A stretch of DNA of 15,084 nucleotides from Nitrososphaerales archaeon TH526 (lineage in GTDB: Archaea; Thermoproteota; Nitrososphaeria; Nitrososphaerales; Nitrososphaeraceae). This document shows, one piece after another, positions 14,236 through 15,084 of the stretch. Numbering within the stretch: position 1 is the first letter of the stretch; the number at the start of each line of letters is the position of its first letter. Under the pieces are notes generated by a model that saw only the letters and a list, made by a program, of their open reading frames with translations, was not told the origin of the DNA and ran no database searches. The position numbers and the translations under genes are program-made. The stretch lies in contig JAATVR010000818.1 of assembly GCA_014523665.1 (NCBI GenBank), positions 1-15,084 of the forward strand, read 5' to 3'.

Positions 14236-15084
14236 TCACATGTCGCCCATGCCGCCCATGCCGCCCATGCCACCCGGAGGCATGCCGCCACCAGGAGGAC
14301 CTCCAGCCGACTTGCTAGCTGCTATAACATCATCTATACGCAAGATCATCGATGCCGCCTCTGTAGCCGACTTGATTATTTGCTCCTTTACGACAACAGG
14401 TTCAACTATGTCCAACTTGGAAATATCTGCAATTCTTGCACCCCTAACATCTATCCCGGTCCATTTTGAGCCCTTTGATTGTCTTGCCCTCAAGTCCGTC
14501 AGCACATCGATTGGGTCCATGCCTGCATTTTGACCTAAAGTAAGAGGAATGACTTCCAATGCTTCTGCAAACTTCTCAGCAGCAAGCTGTTCTCTACCAG
14601 AAAGAGTGCCCACCCAATCGCGCAATTTTCCAGCTACGTACGCTTCTGGTGCTCCACCTCCAGCAACTATGGATGGCTTTTCTAATACGTCCTTAGTGAC
14701 ACTTAATGCATCATGCAATGATCTATCAGCTTCATCTACAACTCTTTGTGAACCTCCTCGTATAAGTATCGTGACTGCTTTTGGATTCTTGCATCCTTCT
14801 ATAAAGACCCACTTGTCTGTCTCCACTTTCCGCTCTTCTACCAAATCTGCGGCACCAAGGTCTTTACTTGAAAGGTCTTCAAGGTTGCTAATGATTCTCG
14901 CACCTGTGGCTTTGGCGAGCTTTGTCATATCACTTTCTTTGACCCTTCGAACTGCCATGACATTAGCCCTTGCCAGATAATGTTGTGCTATGTCATCGAT
15001 ACCCTTTTGACATATGACAACGTTGGCCCCTGCAGTAATAATTTTTTCCACCATGTTTTTCAACATCTTATTTTCCTCCTCAAG
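14236..15084 (-). CDS. Thermosome subunit (group II chaperonin), C-terminal half, partial
   Basis: A subunit of the archaeal group II chaperonin, an ATP-driven double-ring folding chamber in the cytoplasm. The frame stays open to the right edge, so the 282 residues seen are only the C-terminal half of a protein normally about 540-560 long; the N-terminal equatorial domain with the GDGTT motif lies outside. The visible part starts in the apical domain (EEENKMLKNM, then GANVVICQKGIDDIAQHYL). It continues through the intermediate segment (AVTILIRGGSQRVVDEAD) into the equatorial domain with GGGAPE and GIDV. It ends in a flexible tail of Gly-Gly-Met repeats finishing GMGDM, as in chaperonins generally. 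The Met codon at 15066 is internal, not a start. Whether it is an alpha or beta subunit cannot be told. Confidence 0.95.
   Translation of the reverse strand, partial: LEEENKMLKNMVEKIITAGANVVICQKGIDDIAQHYLARANVMAVRRVKESDMTKLAKATGARIISNLEDLSSKDLGAADLVEERKVETDKWVFIEGCKNPKAVTILIRGGSQRVVDEADRSLHDALSVTKDVLEKPSIVAGGGAPEAYVAGKLRDWVGTLSGREQLAAEKFAEALEVIPLTLGQNAGMDPIDVLTDLRARQSKGSKWTGIDVRGARIADISKLDIVEPVVVKEQIIKSATEAASMILRIDDVIAASKSAGGPPGGGMPPGGMGGMGGMGDM
14242..14277. repeat. 9-bp tandem repeat encoding the thermosome GGM tail
   Basis: Units close to GCCGCCCAT (14242-14250, 14251-14259, 14260-14268) are followed by a degenerate copy. On the minus strand they encode Met-Gly-Gly repeats at the end of the chaperonin. 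Such short in-frame repeats can vary in copy number without breaking the frame. Confidence 0.7.

Noticed and set aside
14240..14980. Plus-strand frames opposite the thermosome gene, including a Pro/Met-rich start
   Set aside because: They mirror the Gly-Gly-Met tail and the coding frame of the chaperonin.
1..15084. CRISPR array, insertion sequence or transposase, rRNA, riboswitch
   Set aside because: No regularly spaced repeats, terminal inverted repeats with a transposase, or known RNA signatures were seen. The Cas4-like gene alone does not imply CRISPR.

Overview
The window looks like chromosomal DNA of an ammonia-oxidising-type archaeon (Nitrososphaerota, formerly Thaumarchaeota), probably a moderately AT-rich lineage. 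This is inference from gene content: a thermosome (group II chaperonin) with a Gly/Met tail, a class II HMG-CoA reductase, SMC, and an exported protein ending in a PEFG-type C-terminal anchor of the kind known from thaumarchaea. TATA boxes sit roughly 25-40 nt before many start codons (leaderless or near-leaderless mRNAs), and at least five genes appear to start with TTG. No 16S rRNA or lineage-specific marker is present, so genus cannot be given.

Left part (1-2277): the possible tail of a gene cut by the window edge abuts a Cas4/RecB-like Fe-S nuclease (125-949), with no CRISPR array or other cas gene in view. Then comes about 1.3 kb without an intact gene. Inside it, on the minus strand, lies a clear isochorismatase/nicotinamidase-family pseudogene (1321-1972) with two in-frame stops and one frameshift, although all three catalytic residues can still be read.

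Centre (2278-6946): HMG-CoA reductase (mevalonate/isoprenoid lipid pathway) and long-form HisG (first step of histidine synthesis) lie in tandem on the minus strand 39 nt apart. A TATA-like box overlapping the hmgA stop codon suggests hisG can also be transcribed alone. Divergent from them is a PEFG-CTERM surface protein. After a ~560 bp spacer comes a single peptide/nickel-type ABC ATPase with no permease or binding protein in the window.

Right part (6994-15084): a full-length SMC protein on the minus strand (converging with the ABC gene), an unrecognised 226-residue protein behind it, IMP dehydrogenase (guaB) divergent from that, a secreted sequon-rich protein, a 74-residue Cys-rich small protein, and the C-terminal half of a thermosome subunit running off the right edge. 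No scpA or scpB gene adjoins smc.

Most of the window is housekeeping: isoprenoid, histidine and purine biosynthesis, chromosome organisation and protein folding. No CRISPR array, rRNA, tRNA, insertion sequence or obvious new multi-gene system was found. The least explained elements are the nuclease, the 226- and 74-residue unknowns, and the decaying region at 950-2277.
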